64,000 nt of DNA from Solimonas variicoloris DSM 15731 (GCF_000382285.1 NZ_KB907934.1:1-64000); one strand, 5' to 3'. Positions 42,025 through 52,227 are shown, counted from the first letter of the stretch. The notes: generated by a model from the sequence alone, not told the origin. A program made the numbers and translations.

Positions 42025-42049
42025 AAAGCCCGGCATCGCCGGGCTTTTT
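42025..42049 (+). terminator. Rho-independent terminator, originally of tRNA-Lys
   Basis: AAAGCCCGGC-ATC-GCCGGGCTTT then TT. It lies 7 bp after attR, where the tRNA-Lys gene ended before integration; the island has separated it from the tRNA by 20 kb. Confidence 0.85.
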
Positions 42050-42084
42050 GCTAACAGGCGCCGTTAGCTAAAGAGAGACCAGGC

Positions 42085-44007
42085 ATGCTGCAAAGTATCC
42101 GTGATCGCACTTCCGGCCTCGTCGCCGGTTTCATCGTTGCCATCATTGTCGTGCCGTTCGCGTTCTGGGGCGTCGAGTCCTTCATGACCGGCGGCGGCGA
42201 TCCGGTGGTCGCCAAGGTCGGCAGCGAGAAGATCAAGGAATCGCAGTTCCGCCGCGCCTACGAGCAGCGCTACCAGCAGTATCTGCAGCTGATGGGCGAC
42301 AATTTCCGCGCCGACCAGTTTGACCAGAACCGCTTCCGCCAGAGCGTGCTCGACGACATGACGCAGGAAGCGATGCTGCGCCAGTACACGCGCGAGGCCG
42401 GCTACCACGCCAACGACGCGCTGCTGTTCAATGCGATCTCGTCGATTCCGGCGTTCCAGAGCGACGGCAAGTTCGATACCGAGACCTACAAGGCGATGCT
42501 GGCGCGCCAGAACCTGACGCCGCAGCGCTTCGAGACGCAGCTGCGCGAGTCGCTGGAGATCGACCAGATGCGCGAGGCGGTGGTCGACACGGCCTTCATG
42601 GCGGACGTCGAGCGCAAGCAGCTGCTGCAGCTCGCCGGCCAGCAGCGCCAGCTCAGCTACGCGCTGTTCGACCTCGCCAAGTACGAGGCGCAGATCGTGG
42701 TCGCCGACGCCGACGTCCAGAAGCGCTACGAGGACACCAAGAGCCAGTACATGGCGCCGGAGCGCATCAAGCTTGCGTATGTCGAGCTGTCGCCGGCGGC
42801 GGTGGCCGTCGCCGCGGCGCCGGGCGAGGACGTGCTCAAGGTGCTCTACGACGCCGAGAAGGACAGCCGCTTCACGACGCCGGAGGAGCGCAAGGTCCGT
42901 CATATCCTGATCAACTTCGGCGCTGACAAGTCGGCATCGGAGAAGAAGGCCGAGGACCTCGAAGCCCAGCTCAAGGGCGGCGCCGACTTCGCGGCGCTGG
43001 CCAGGACGAATTCCGATGACGCCGGCTCCAAGACCAGCGGCGGCGATCTGGGCTGGCTCAAGCGCGGCCAGATGCCGGAGAGCTTCGAGAAGGCGCTGTG
43101 GTCGCTGAAGTCCGGCGAGACGAGCGCGCCGGTCGAGACCGAGTTCGGCTGGCACCTGATCCGCGTCGACGAGATCAAGACCTCGGCCGTCAAGCCGTTC
43201 AATGATCCGACGGTGCAGGCCGAGCTGACCGAGCTCTACCGCAACCGCGAACAGCAGAAGCACTTCCAGGAGCTCAGCGACAAGCTCGAGCAGCTCGCAT
43301 TCGAGAATCCGTCGTCGCTGGATGCGGTCGCCAAGGAGTTGAACCTTCAGGTGCAGACCACCGACTGGTTCACGCGTGCCGGCGGCAGCGGTCTGGCCGC
43401 CGAGGATGCGGTTAAGGAAGCGGCGTTCTCCACCGAAGTGCTCAAGGACGGCGAGAACAGCAAGCCGCTGGCGATCGGCGACAGCAAGCTGGTCGTCGTG
43501 CGCAAGGCCGAGTACGAGGCGCCGCGCGAGCGCAGCTTCGACGAGGTCGCCGACCAGGTTCGCAGCGCACTGCGCGCCGAACAGGCCAAGGCCAAGGCGC
43601 AGGCCGACGCCAAGGCGCTGCTCGCGGCGCTGAAGGGCGGGGCGACGCTGGCCGATGCGGTCAAGGCCGCGCCGGCCGCGGAGTTCAAGGATGCCGGCAG
43701 CCTGCGCCGCGACAACCGCGGCGAAGATCCGGCGCTGGTCGAGGCCGCGTTCAAGCTGCCGCATCCGAAGGAAGGCGCGCTCAGCTACGGCGAGGCCACG
43801 CTCGGCAACGGCAGCGTCGCCGTGCTGGCGCTGAACAAGGTCGAGACGCCGGCGCCGGAGGCGCTGCCGCCGGAAGCCGCGGCGCAGTTCAACCAGCTTG
43901 CCGCCGGCCAGGAGTTCAACGCTTATCGCCGCCGCATCGGCGACGAGATCAAGGTCAAGATCATCAACGCGCCGCAGGCGGAAGCGCCGGTGTCGCCGGA
44001 GTCGTAA
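42085..44007 (+). CDS. ppiD: Periplasmic folding chaperone PpiD (SurA/parvulin family)
   Basis: A 640-residue inner-membrane-anchored chaperone. One N-terminal transmembrane helix (LVAGFIVAIIVVPFAFWG), a SurA-N-like chaperone segment (FRQSVLDDMTQEAMLRQY), then a parvulin domain (~230-370) with RHILINF, GGDLGWLKRGQMPESFEKAL and EFGWHLIRVDEI. It helps outer-membrane and secreted proteins leave the Sec machinery. Strong GC3 coding bias; the very long open frame on the other strand is a shadow. Ends before a strong terminator. Confidence 0.96.
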   Translation: MLQSIRDRTSGLVAGFIVAIIVVPFAFWGVESFMTGGGDPVVAKVGSEKIKESQFRRAYEQRYQQYLQLMGDNFRADQFDQNRFRQSVLDDMTQEAMLRQYTREAGYHANDALLFNAISSIPAFQSDGKFDTETYKAMLARQNLTPQRFETQLRESLEIDQMREAVVDTAFMADVERKQLLQLAGQQRQLSYALFDLAKYEAQIVVADADVQKRYEDTKSQYMAPERIKLAYVELSPAAVAVAAAPGEDVLKVLYDAEKDSRFTTPEERKVRHILINFGADKSASEKKAEDLEAQLKGGADFAALARTNSDDAGSKTSGGDLGWLKRGQMPESFEKALWSLKSGETSAPVETEFGWHLIRVDEIKTSAVKPFNDPTVQAELTELYRNREQQKHFQELSDKLEQLAFENPSSLDAVAKELNLQVQTTDWFTRAGGSGLAAEDAVKEAAFSTEVLKDGENSKPLAIGDSKLVVVRKAEYEAPRERSFDEVADQVRSALRAEQAKAKAQADAKALLAALKGGATLADAVKAAPAAEFKDAGSLRRDNRGEDPALVEAAFKLPHPKEGALSYGEATLGNGSVAVLALNKVETPAPEALPPEAAAQFNQLAAGQEFNAYRRRIGDEIKVKIINAPQAEAPVSPES

Positions 44008-44040
44008 GCCGCCATCGCGTCGGCTCCGCGCCACGCAGCA

Positions 44041-44080
44041 AGGCCGCCCATGTCGCAGGACATGGGCGGCCTTTTCTTTT
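44041..44080. terminator. Bidirectional-type terminator after ppiD
   Basis: AGGCCGCCCATGTC-GCAG-GACATGGGCGGCCT, 14-bp perfect arms, followed by TTTTCTTTT on the plus strand. It separates convergent ppiD and fabV. Confidence 0.9.
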
Positions 44081-44148
44081 ACGACGGCGGACTTTTGAAG
44101 GGGTGCGAGCCGCGTGGCCGGCGGCCCGCGGCCCGCACCAGCAGGGGC

Positions 44149-45399
44149 TCAGGCGGGGCTCAGCTCGATGCAGTCGAAGCGCACGTCCGGGTCGACCTCG
44201 GCGTCGTAGTCGACGTCGCTGCGCGTGAAGCCGAACAGCTTGAGGAACTCCTGCTTGTAGCCGGCGTAGTCGGTGAGCTGGAACAGGTTTTCGGTCGTGA
44301 CCTGCGGCCACAGCGCCTTGCAGGCGCCCTGCACGTCCTCGCGCAGTTCCCAGTCGTCGAGGCGGAAGCGCTGTTCGTCGTCGGCCTGCGGGCGGGTGCC
44401 GTCGGCGCGATAGAGGAAGTCGCGGAACAGGCGGTTGAGCTGATCGATCGTGCCTTCGTGCAGGCCCTTCTCTTTCATGATCCTGTAGACCATCGAGATG
44501 TAGAGCGGCATCACCGGGATTGCGGCGCTGGCTTGGGTGACGACTGACTTCAGCACGGCGACGTTGGCGTGGCCGCCGAGGCTCTGCAGCTTCGCGTCGA
44601 GGCGGCGCGCGGTGGCGTCGAGGTCGGCCTTGGCGCGGCCGAGCGCGCCGTGCCAGTAGATCGGCCAGGTGATCTCGGTGCCGATGTAGCTGAAGGCGAC
44701 GGTGCGCGCGCCCGGCGCGAGCGCGCCGGCGGCGGCGAGCGCGTCGAGCCACAGCGCCCAGTCCTGGCCGCCCATGACGGTGACGGTGTCCTCGATTTCC
44801 TGGTCGCTGGCCGGCTCGACCGAGGCCTGGATGATGCTGTCCTTGTTGGTGTCGATCGCGGTGGCCGTGTAGGTCTGGCCGATCGGCTTGAGCGCCGAGC
44901 GCTTCACTTCGCCGGTCGACGGCAGCTTGCGCACCGGCGAGGCGAGCGAATAGACGACGAGGTCGACTGCGCCGCCCATTTCGGTCTTGATCAGCTCGAT
45001 GACCTTGGCGCGTGCCTCGTCCGAGAAGGCATCGCCATTGATCGAGCGGCTGTACAGGCCCTGCGCCTTGGCGAACTTGTCGAAGGCCGCCGAGTTGTAC
45101 CAGCCGGCCGTGCCGGCCTTCTTGTCGGTGCCCGGCTTTTCGAAGAACACGCCGAGCGTGTCGGCGCCGAAGCCGAACGCTGCGGTGATGCGCGCGGCCA
45201 GGCCATAGCCGCTCGAAGCGCCGATGACGAGCACCTTCTTCGGTCCGTCGCTGCGCACGCCGCGCGCGCGGGTCGCCTCGATCTGTTCGAGCACGTTGCG
45301 CTCGCAGCCGAGCGGATGCGTGGTGGTGCAGATGAAGCCGCGGACCTTCGGATGGATGATCAACTTGCGTACCTCGTCGCTGGGTGGGGGCAGCGGCAT
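44149..45399 (-). CDS. fabV: Trans-2-enoyl-ACP/CoA reductase (NADH), FabV family
   Basis: A 416-residue enzyme. [20 protein letters not shown] at the start, [16 protein letters not shown] as NAD-binding motif, and the active-site Y-x8-K ([10 protein letters not shown]) identify FabV, the triclosan-tolerant enoyl reductase completing each round of fatty acid elongation. The start at 45399 ([12 protein letters not shown]) gives ~10 residues more than common homologues; an ATG at 45441 is less likely. Reading frame convergent with ppiD. Confidence 0.95.
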   Translation of the reverse strand: MPLPPPSDEVRKLIIHPKVRGFICTTTHPLGCERNVLEQIEATRARGVRSDGPKKVLVIGASSGYGLAARITAAFGFGADTLGVFFEKPGTDKKAGTAGWYNSAAFDKFAKAQGLYSRSINGDAFSDEARAKVIELIKTEMGGAVDLVVYSLASPVRKLPSTGEVKRSALKPIGQTYTATAIDTNKDSIIQASVEPASDQEIEDTVTVMGGQDWALWLDALAAAGALAPGARTVAFSYIGTEITWPIYWHGALGRAKADLDATARRLDAKLQSLGGHANVAVLKSVVTQASAAIPVMPLYISMVYRIMKEKGLHEGTIDQLNRLFRDFLYRADGTRPQADDEQRFRLDDWELREDVQGACKALWPQVTTENLFQLTDYAGYKQEFLKLFGFTRSDVDYDAEVDPDVRFDCIELSPA

Positions 45400-45474
45400 T
45401 CTACTGGCTGCAGCGCCGCGTGCGGGTGGTCGTTGGGGCAAATCCGGCGCCCGTCGCGAGCGGCGGCCGGATAA

Positions 45475-45500
45475 GAAAAAGGCGCCGTCGCCGGCGCCTC
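45475..45500 (-). terminator. Terminator after the tonB-like gene
   Basis: On the minus strand GGCGCC-GGCGAC-GGCGCC followed by TTTTTCTT, 22 bp past the stop of the last motor gene. Confidence 0.75.
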
Positions 45501-45521
45501 GATCCCACGGCTTCCGCCGCC

Positions 45522-46499
45522 TCAGGACGGCAGGAAGTTGATGGGATAGTTGGGGTAGGTGAACGGCGGCACGTTCTTCGGGCCGAAGTTCAGCAGCAGC
45601 ACGCGCTGGATCACCTTGCGCTCGAGGTCGGCGTCGCCGAAGGTGCTCGACACGAGCTTGCAGTCGGTGACGCTGCCGTCCGGCGCGATCGTCAGGCTGA
45701 CGACGATCTTGCCGGGGCCGATGCCCGGGTTCTCGCGCATCGCCCGGTTGAAGATCGCGTAGAACGCGCCCTTGTTGCGGTCGAATGTCAGCTGGATCTC
45801 TTCGAGCGTGCGACCGGCGAGCAGCTTGTCGCCGCCCTGGCCGGGTTTGCTGCGGTCGGGGCCGGTGCCGCGCGGGGCTTCGACCGTCGTCGTGCGGCGC
45901 TGGCCGAGGCCGGCGCCGGACTGCGTGCGGCGCTCCTCGCCGGTGCCGGTCGCGCCGATGCCGCCGCTGCCGCTGGCTGCGGCGTCGGCGAACGCCGCGC
46001 TCGAACCGCCGCTGGCGCCGGTGCCGGCCTGGGCCGCCACCCGCTCGCTCGACAGCGCGCGCGTCGTATCGAGGCCGCGCAGCGACTGGTCGCGCAGCTC
46101 GGCGAGCTGATCGGCCATCGCCAGCACGCCGGATTTCTGCGCGACGGCGCGGGCCTGCGCCTGGCGCTCGGCCGGGGTCGGCTGCGGCGGTGCCTCCGGC
46201 TTGTCCTGCTGCGGCTTCTCCGACTTGGCCTGCTCCTGCGGCGGCTTCTTGCTGTCCTCGGGCGAGGGCTTGGGCTCCTCGACCTGTTCGGCGATCGGCG
46301 CGTCCGGCAGGATGCTGACGTAGCGCTGCTCGATCGTTTCGCCGCCGCCACGCTGCAGGCCGGTGAGACGGATCAGCGGGATCACGATGCCGAGCACGAC
46401 GAAGATCGCCAGCAGCACGCCGGCGATGCGGCGGAAGCGGCGGTCGGCTTCGGCGTTGAGATCCCAGCCGTCGAAAGCGGTCACGAAGCTCGCGTTCAC
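45522..46499 (-). CDS. TonB-like energy transducer with AgmX/PglI-type C-terminus
   Basis: A 325-residue protein with a cytoplasmic start, one transmembrane helix ([19 protein letters not shown]), a long Pro/Glu/Lys-rich region, and a C-terminal domain with [20 protein letters not shown] and [14 protein letters not shown], the TonB/AgmX-C fold. It should carry motor energy across the periplasm. GTG start at 46499 overlaps the ExbD stop (GTGA). Last gene of the nine-gene operon. Confidence 0.88.
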   Translation of the reverse strand: MNASFVTAFDGWDLNAEADRRFRRIAGVLLAIFVVLGIVIPLIRLTGLQRGGGETIEQRYVSILPDAPIAEQVEEPKPSPEDSKKPPQEQAKSEKPQQDKPEAPPQPTPAERQAQARAVAQKSGVLAMADQLAELRDQSLRGLDTTRALSSERVAAQAGTGASGGSSAAFADAAASGSGGIGATGTGEERRTQSGAGLGQRRTTTVEAPRGTGPDRSKPGQGGDKLLAGRTLEEIQLTFDRNKGAFYAIFNRAMRENPGIGPGKIVVSLTIAPDGSVTDCKLVSSTFGDADLERKVIQRVLLLNFGPKNVPPFTYPNYPINFLPS

Positions 46500-47002
46500 G
46501 GCGCGCCTCCGTTCTTCTTCTCGACCACCGCCAGCGAGATCTTGGCGAAGCGGGCCTCGGTGCAGGTCGCCATGACCTTCTTGAGGACCTGATACGGAAT
46601 CGCCTTGTCGGCCATGATGTTGACGTCGCCGCGCGTCACCGATGCCGCGTCGGCGCCTTCGACGCGCATCAGCGGCGCGCGCAGCAGCTCGGCCTTCAGT
46701 GCCGGCAGGAAAGCGGTCGCCGTACCCATGGCTTCGTCGGTGCCCATCACGCGCACGTTGTCGACGAGGATGTCGTTCTTGGTGACGACGATCACGGGAA
46801 TCTGCTTCGGCTCTTCCTTGATGACCGACTTCGGCAGCTGCAGCGACTGCGGGTTCGGCAGCACCTCGACGGCGAGCGCGTTGACCAGCAGGTAGAAGAC
46901 CAGGATCGCGAAGATGTCGATCAGCGAGACGACGTTCATCTCCACTTCGTGGCCGGCGATGCGGAACTTGCGCTGGGCGCGCTTGGCCATGCGCGTTCTC
47001 AT
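46496..47002 (-). CDS. ExbD/TolR-family motor protein
   Basis: 168 residues. Cytoplasmic basic start, then [20 protein letters not shown]: a single helix with the conserved proton-path Asp (D of LIDIF). The periplasmic domain follows ([29 protein letters not shown]). Start at 47002 overlaps the upstream paralogue by 4 bp; 46990 is an alternative. Confidence 0.92.
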   Translation of the reverse strand: MRTRMAKRAQRKFRIAGHEVEMNVVSLIDIFAILVFYLLVNALAVEVLPNPQSLQLPKSVIKEEPKQIPVIVVTKNDILVDNVRVMGTDEAMGTATAFLPALKAELLRAPLMRVEGADAASVTRGDVNIMADKAIPYQVLKKVMATCTEARFAKISLAVVEKKNGGAP

Positions 47003-47520
47003 GGCGCACCTCCCGGAGCGTCGCCGAGCGAGACGTTCGGGAACATCTCCAGTGGCAGGCCGGCGGCGCGCGCCTCGGCCGGCGCGAAACGCGCGGCATC
47101 CATGATCCGGATCAGATCGTCGTACGGGATGTCGGCTTCGAGCAGCAGCGTCACGTTCGTTTCGCTGGGCGCGGTCTTCTTGACCTCGACCAGCAGATCG
47201 CCGAGCGCCTGCACGTTGTAGCCCTCCGGCGTGTTGTCGAGATGACGCAGCGCGCCGTTGCGGTCGGAGACGTCGAGGCCGTTCTTGCGCAGCGTGATCG
47301 TCAGCTGCAGCGGCAGCTTGTCGGGCACGGCCTGCTGGTCCGGCGACGGCAGATTGAGATTGATGACGTTGAGCTTGGCGGCGGTGATCGACGAGCTGAC
47401 GAGCAGGAAGAACACCAGCACCGCGAACACGTCGATCATCGAGACGATGTTCAGCGACACCGCGCGCGCCCTCATCCTCTGATGGCGTTCGAGGCGCCGC
47501 GTTCGGCGGGACATTTTCAT
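46999..47520 (-). CDS. ExbD/TolR-family motor protein (second paralogue)
   Basis: 173 residues with LNIVSMIDVFAVLVFFLLVS, again with the essential Asp. Two different ExbD/TolR-like subunits after one ExbB/TolQ-like subunit is the AglQ-AglS/AglR arrangement known from gliding motility motors, unlike the single ExbD of a simple TonB system. Confidence 0.92.
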   Translation of the reverse strand: MKMSRRTRRLERHQRMRARAVSLNIVSMIDVFAVLVFFLLVSSSITAAKLNVINLNLPSPDQQAVPDKLPLQLTITLRKNGLDVSDRNGALRHLDNTPEGYNVQALGDLLVEVKKTAPSETNVTLLLEADIPYDDLIRIMDAARFAPAEARAAGLPLEMFPNVSLGDAPGGAP

Positions 47521-47566
47521 CCGGAACCCCCGGTGAGACTGGGCCGTGACAACGGCAGGGGCAGGA

Positions 47567-48196
47567 TTACTTGCGCGCGGCGGCGCTGACGAACTTCGCG
47601 CAGGCGGCTTCCAGCCTGTCGACGAGCTCCGTCGTCTTGGCCTGCAGCCAGGCGTGGACGAGCAGGGTCGGGATCGCGACCAGCAGGCCGAAGGCCGTGC
47701 AGTTCATGGCCTCGGAGATGCCGCGCGACAGCAGGTCGGCCTTTTCCGTCGGGTCGGCGGTGCCGAGCGCCGCGAAGGCGCCGATCAGGCCGATGACGGT
47801 GCCGAGCAGGCCGAGCAGCGTCGACATGTTCGAGAACGTGGCGAGGTAGTGCGTGCGCTTCTCGACCGCCGGCAGCACTTCCATCAGCGCTTCCTCGGTG
47901 GCCGTCTCCACTTCGTTGCGGTGCGGGTCGACCTTGGCCTGGGCGGCGCCGGCGGTGAAGATGCGGGCGACGGCCGCGTCGGAGCCCGAGGCCAGCTGTT
48001 CGACCGTGGCGAGGTCGCCCTTGGCCAGCAGCGGCACGGCGTCCTGCCAGATCTTGCGGTTCTCGCGCTCGACGCGGCTCAGGAACAGCCAGCGTTCGAT
48101 CGCGATGGCGACGCTCAGCGCCAGCACGATGGCGATCGGGTACATCATGAAGCCGCCCTTCTGGAAGAAGTGCAGGATGGTCACAAAGAAATCCAT
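47567..48196 (-). CDS. MotA/TolQ/ExbB-family proton channel
   Basis: 209 residues, three transmembrane helices: FMMYPIAIVLALSVAIAIER, then STLLGLLGTVIGLIGAF and GLLVAIPTLLVHAWL. The TolQ/ExbB pattern with the conserved Thr in LLGTVIG and AMNCTAFGLLVAIP is complete. Forms the stator of the motor with the two ExbD proteins. Confidence 0.93.
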   Translation of the reverse strand: MDFFVTILHFFQKGGFMMYPIAIVLALSVAIAIERWLFLSRVERENRKIWQDAVPLLAKGDLATVEQLASGSDAAVARIFTAGAAQAKVDPHRNEVETATEEALMEVLPAVEKRTHYLATFSNMSTLLGLLGTVIGLIGAFAALGTADPTEKADLLSRGISEAMNCTAFGLLVAIPTLLVHAWLQAKTTELVDRLEAACAKFVSAAARK

Positions 48197-48270
48197 GTTG
48201 CGTTCCCTCGAATGGTCAGTCGTTACAAATGTCTCTTGTGCAGCCAGTCTTCCCTGATCAGGCTGCGCCG

Positions 48271-48657
48271 CTAGCGTGCCACAGGCGTCACCACGCCCTT
48301 TTTCTTCAGTTCCGCCGCGAGCACCTCGTAGTACTCGACCTGGCGGTTGAACACGACACGGTCGATCGGCACCGGTTTTTCTTGCAATAGCCGCGCCGGC
48401 CGGTCGATATCCTTCTCGGCCCGTGCATCGCGCCAGGGCATGATGTAGAGGCCGATCGGCGATTCGCGTTCACCGAAGATGGTCGTGCCGCCGCCTTCGG
48501 CGTGCGGCGTCAGCGTTTCCGGCCTGGCGACGACCGGCTTGTCGGCGGCCCCGCCGCCAATCGCCGGCATCTCGTCCTGCGCCGATGCGCTTGCGGATGC
48601 GGCCAGCAGCGCGAGCCCCAGCAGTGCCGGGTGCAGCTGCGCGGACAGGAACTTCAT
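48271..48657 (-). CDS. Exported protein of unknown function in the motor operon
   Basis: 128 residues with signal peptide MKFLSAQLHPALLGLALLAASASASA. Mature part has EGGGTTIFGERESPIGLYIM and PVPIDRVVFNRQVEYYEVLA, short conserved-looking blocks without a named family. Its ATG overlaps the stop of the TPR lipoprotein gene (ATGA). Likely a periplasmic part of the motor complex. Confidence 0.75.
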   Translation of the reverse strand: MKFLSAQLHPALLGLALLAASASASAQDEMPAIGGGAADKPVVARPETLTPHAEGGGTTIFGERESPIGLYIMPWRDARAEKDIDRPARLLQEKPVPIDRVVFNRQVEYYEVLAAELKKKGVVTPVAR

Positions 48658-49325
48658 GGCGTCTTCTCCGCCGGTGCGGGCACTGCGGGTGCGGCCGGCG
48701 TCGCGGCCTTGAGCCGGGACTCCAGCTCGGCGACCCAGGCCATCACGCGCAGGTCTTCCTTGCCGGTCCGCGACTGGTATTCCTTGTACTGCACCAGCGC
48801 CGCCTGCGGCTGCTTCAGGTACTGGTCGAGCAGGATCGCGTAGTTGAGGCGGGCGAGGGGATCGCCGGGATCGGCTTGCAGCGCCTTCTCGTAGGCGAGC
48901 CTGGCGCGGTCGTAGTTGCCGGCCTCGCGGTTGAGGATGCCGAGCCAGTTGAAGGCGGCGGCATTGGCCGGGTTCAGCGTCGCGGCGCGCGTGAAGGCGT
49001 TGATCGCGGCGTCGCGGCGCTTGGACTTCGCGTAGAGGATGCCGAGGTTGGTCCACGGGCCGGAGAACTGCGGGAAGTCCTTGGTCAGCGCCGTGAGCTC
49101 GGCCTCGGCCTGCTGCGCGTCATTGTTCTTCATCAGCTCGAGCGCGGCGTCGAAGCGCTGCTGCGGGTCGCCCTTGTCGGCGACCGGCGCCGACGGCTTG
49201 GCGGCCGGTGCGGGCTTGGCGGCCGGACGCTCCGGCTGCGTCGGCGCGCTGCCGCAAGCGGCCAGCCCGAGCACGGGCAAGGCCAGCAGTGCGGCGCGCA
49301 GGAGGCGCTTACTTGAGGCTTTCAT
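48654..49325 (-). CDS. TPR lipoprotein of the motor operon
   Basis: 223 residues; signal peptide with lipobox LAAC near residue 24, an Ala/Pro-rich spacer, then about four tetratricopeptide repeats (AAFNWLGILNREAGNYDRAR, AEAELTALTKDFPQFSGPW). Overlaps the upstream gene by 17 bp. Probable envelope scaffold protein. Confidence 0.85.
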   Translation of the reverse strand: MKASSKRLLRAALLALPVLGLAACGSAPTQPERPAAKPAPAAKPSAPVADKGDPQQRFDAALELMKNNDAQQAEAELTALTKDFPQFSGPWTNLGILYAKSKRRDAAINAFTRAATLNPANAAAFNWLGILNREAGNYDRARLAYEKALQADPGDPLARLNYAILLDQYLKQPQAALVQYKEYQSRTGKEDLRVMAWVAELESRLKAATPAAPAVPAPAEKTP

Positions 49326-52227
49326 AACGATCCTGGCCCTGCTCGTGCTTGCCGTACTTGGCCGGCGCCAGCGCGGCGAGCTGCTGGGCGCTCTTGGCGA
49401 TCCACTCGTCGTAGAGGCCCTGGCCGATGCGGCGCAGGTTGGTCTCGTAGGTCTGGATCGCCTTCTCCTCGAACGGATAGGCCTGCTCTTCGAGCAGCAC
49501 GTTGTACTGCTCGATCTCCAGTTCCGACAGTTTCTTCGGTCGCTCCGAATCGAGCAGCGCGCGGCCGAAGCCCTGATACAGGCGGCCGGTTTCGTAGGTC
49601 GCGGCCGTCGTCACGTCGGCGTAGCCATAGGTCGCGGACTTCTCGAACCAGGCCAGCGCCTGCTCCATCGCCTGCTTGCGGCGCGGCAGGCTCTTCTCGA
49701 CCGGCGCCGACAGCGCGATCGCCTGGGTGTCGGCGGCGGCGACGCGACCGAGTTCGAGGCTGGCCTTGGCGGCCAGCGCCTTCGAGCGTTCGGTGGCGCG
49801 TGCGCCGGCGCCGTCGCTGACGGCAACCTGCTCGCGCAGTGCCGCGGACAGCCGCTGCGGGTTGCCGGCGGTGCGGGCGTAATCGACGAGCCGGCTGCGC
49901 GCTTCGACGTTGCGGTCGAAGGCGGCCGGGAAGCTCTTCACGTAGAACTCGTAGGCAGCCGCCGCATCGGTCGACTTGGCTTGGTCGTAGAGGCTCGCCG
50001 AACGCCAGGCCGCTTCTTCGCGCGTCTCGGTGCTCTCGCTCGTGCGGCGGGCGATGCGGCCGTAGGCCTGCGCCGCGGCCTGCGGCTTGTGGTCCTTTTC
50101 GTAGGCGACCGCCAGCTTCTTGTCGACGTCGGCCTCGAGCGCGTGGTTCGGGAACAGGCTGCGGAAGTTCTCGAGCACCACGGTCGCGCGCGACCAGTCC
50201 TCGAGCGCGAGCAGCGCGGCGGCGCCGTCGTACTCGGCGGTCGCGCGGATCTTGGCCTGCGGCGTGACCTGGCCGACGCGCAGGAAGTGCTGCGCCGCGG
50301 TGTTCAGGTCGCCGGCGCTGCGCGCGGTTTCGCCCTGCTTGTAGATCGAGGCGGCGAGCTGCTCGACGACGTCGGCGCGCTGCGGGGCGCCGGCCGGCGT
50401 CAGCTTGAGTTCTTCGGCGAACGCGGTCTCGGCCTGCGCGTAGCGGTTCAGCGCGAACTGCGCGTCGCCGGTGACGCTCCAGGCGATACGGCGCTGCTCG
50501 GCGGTGACATTGCCGCCGGCCTTGATGACGCGCTCGGCGACGGCGATCGCCGGCTCGTAGTCCTTGAGCTCGTACAGATCCTCGGCGGTCTGCGTCAGCA
50601 CCGCGTTGCGCTGCGCGTGCGCCGGGTAGGTGTCGGCGAGCTTGAGGCTTTCGGCGATCGCCAGCTTCAGCGCTTCCGGACGCTGTGTCGCCGGGACTTC
50701 CTTGGCGTGTTTCTGGTACGCGAGCACGGCGGCGTAGGCCGCTTCCGGCGCCTTGACGTGCGGTCGGTAGCCGTAGGCGGTCTTGCTGTACTCCTGCGCG
50801 GCTTCCAGCGTGTGGCCGCCGTCGAGCAGGGCATCGCCGAGCAGGAAGTTGATGTCCGGCAGCTTGGCGTCCTGCGGGTACAGCTCGATGATGCGGCGAT
50901 ACGACTGCGCGGCGGTCAGGAACTCCGCCGGCGGCGTTGCCGGCGCGGCGTTCGGTGTCTTGGCCTGCGCCTGCTGCGCGGCGGCGAGCTTCTGCTGCGC
51001 CGTTGCGTGGTAGTACTTGGCGATGTCCTCGAGATGCGCGCGCAGCGCCGTCATCACCTCCGGCGTCGCCGGCCGGCCCTGCCAGTACGGCGCCGACGGA
51101 TCGTAGGTCGCCGCGTAGCGTTCCTTTTCCTTGATCGTCAGCTCGGTGAAGCCGCCCTGGTCATAGGCGGCGATCACGCGGGTCTGGAAGCCGGGCGCCA
51201 GCGGCGAGCCCGGATAGCGCTCGATGAACGCGGCATTGGCGTTCGCCGCGTCGGTGTAGCGCGATTTTTCGAGCAGCGCATCGCCGAGCGCGATGTACAG
51301 CAGCGGATAGAAACGCGGGTCGCCGTGGCGCGCGAGGTAGTCGTTCAGCGCCGGGCCGCCGCCGAGCGTGGTCAGCGACAGCGTGACGACGCGCAGCGCG
51401 TCCTTGGCCAGATCGTACTTCTCCTTGGCGACGCCGTTCAGCGCGGCCTCCGGATCGGTGGTCTCGCCGGCCGGCAGCTCGCGATCGAGGATGTCGAAGA
51501 AGGTTGCGATCGCCGGTTCGTATTTCGACTGCTTGTACAGCGCCCAGCCGTACTTGTACTGCGCCGGCACGAAGAACGGCGTGCCGTCCTTCAGGTCCAT
51601 GACGGTCCTGTATTCGCTCTCGGCTTCGCCGTAGCGGGCCCGCGCGAACAGCAGTTCGGCGCGGCGGAAATGGGCATCGCCGGCCAGGTTCGAATCGGGC
51701 AGGCGCTCGTTCAGGCGCTTGAGCGTGTCGATCGCCGCATCGGTCTCGCCGATGTTCTGCTGCGCGCGGGCCAGCTGGTAGTAGATCCGGTCGTTCTTCG
51801 GATCCTGCGGGTGCGCGTACAGCAGCTCGTTGTAGAGCTTGATCGATTCGCGCAGGTTCTTCTCGGATTCCTGCGTCGTGCCGCTGGCGTCGGCCATCTG
51901 CACCTGCAGATCGGCGAGGCGGCGCGTCGCCTCGTTGCGCGTATCCGTATCCGGCTGCAGTTCGAGCAGTTTGCGATAGTTGGCGGCGGCCTTCTGCGCG
52001 TCCGGCGCGACGTCCTCGGACTTGATGACCGGCAGGACGTTCTCGTCCGGCGCCTTCTGCTTGCCGATGGCCTGGCGGATCGGCGGCGCGGCTTCCTTGA
52101 CGACCTGCGGCGTACAGGCCGACAACGCCAGCGCCGCCTGCGCGACGGCGGCGAGCACGAACAGCGGGCGGGTCGGGAAGCGATGCGGGCGGGCCGCTCT
52201 GCGATTGGCGTTCATCGTGTCAGTCAC
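49309..52227 (-). CDS. Large TPR lipoprotein (GltD/GltE-like)
   Basis: A 972-residue protein, lipobox LSAC around residue 38 after a basic signal, then tetratricopeptide repeats along nearly the full length (AANYRKLLELQPDTDTRNEA, IYYQLARAQQNIGETDAAID). Start MTDTMNAN overlaps the upstream gene by 8 bp; MNANRR at 52215 is possible. Large TPR proteins of this size beside TolQR-like motors occur in the Agl/Glt systems. Function inferred as periplasmic scaffold. Confidence 0.85.
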   Translation of the reverse strand: MTDTMNANRRAARPHRFPTRPLFVLAAVAQAALALSACTPQVVKEAAPPIRQAIGKQKAPDENVLPVIKSEDVAPDAQKAAANYRKLLELQPDTDTRNEATRRLADLQVQMADASGTTQESEKNLRESIKLYNELLYAHPQDPKNDRIYYQLARAQQNIGETDAAIDTLKRLNERLPDSNLAGDAHFRRAELLFARARYGEAESEYRTVMDLKDGTPFFVPAQYKYGWALYKQSKYEPAIATFFDILDRELPAGETTDPEAALNGVAKEKYDLAKDALRVVTLSLTTLGGGPALNDYLARHGDPRFYPLLYIALGDALLEKSRYTDAANANAAFIERYPGSPLAPGFQTRVIAAYDQGGFTELTIKEKERYAATYDPSAPYWQGRPATPEVMTALRAHLEDIAKYYHATAQQKLAAAQQAQAKTPNAAPATPPAEFLTAAQSYRRIIELYPQDAKLPDINFLLGDALLDGGHTLEAAQEYSKTAYGYRPHVKAPEAAYAAVLAYQKHAKEVPATQRPEALKLAIAESLKLADTYPAHAQRNAVLTQTAEDLYELKDYEPAIAVAERVIKAGGNVTAEQRRIAWSVTGDAQFALNRYAQAETAFAEELKLTPAGAPQRADVVEQLAASIYKQGETARSAGDLNTAAQHFLRVGQVTPQAKIRATAEYDGAAALLALEDWSRATVVLENFRSLFPNHALEADVDKKLAVAYEKDHKPQAAAQAYGRIARRTSESTETREEAAWRSASLYDQAKSTDAAAAYEFYVKSFPAAFDRNVEARSRLVDYARTAGNPQRLSAALREQVAVSDGAGARATERSKALAAKASLELGRVAAADTQAIALSAPVEKSLPRRKQAMEQALAWFEKSATYGYADVTTAATYETGRLYQGFGRALLDSERPKKLSELEIEQYNVLLEEQAYPFEEKAIQTYETNLRRIGQGLYDEWIAKSAQQLAALAPAKYGKHEQGQDRYESLK

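Larger units (their letters stand above)
41722..42084. other. Right end of the island: operator, arm repeat, attR, tRNA terminator
   Basis: 363 bp without a protein gene. In order: the parD operator, the right arm repeat, an 8-bp inverted repeat AATCATGG (41922-41929)/CCATGATT (41945-41952) close to attR, attR, and a terminator at 42025-42049. Nothing else seen. Confidence 0.7.

Noticed and set aside
42064-44034. Long open frame antisense to ppiD
   Set aside because: PpiD is unmistakable; the antisense translation is low-complexity.
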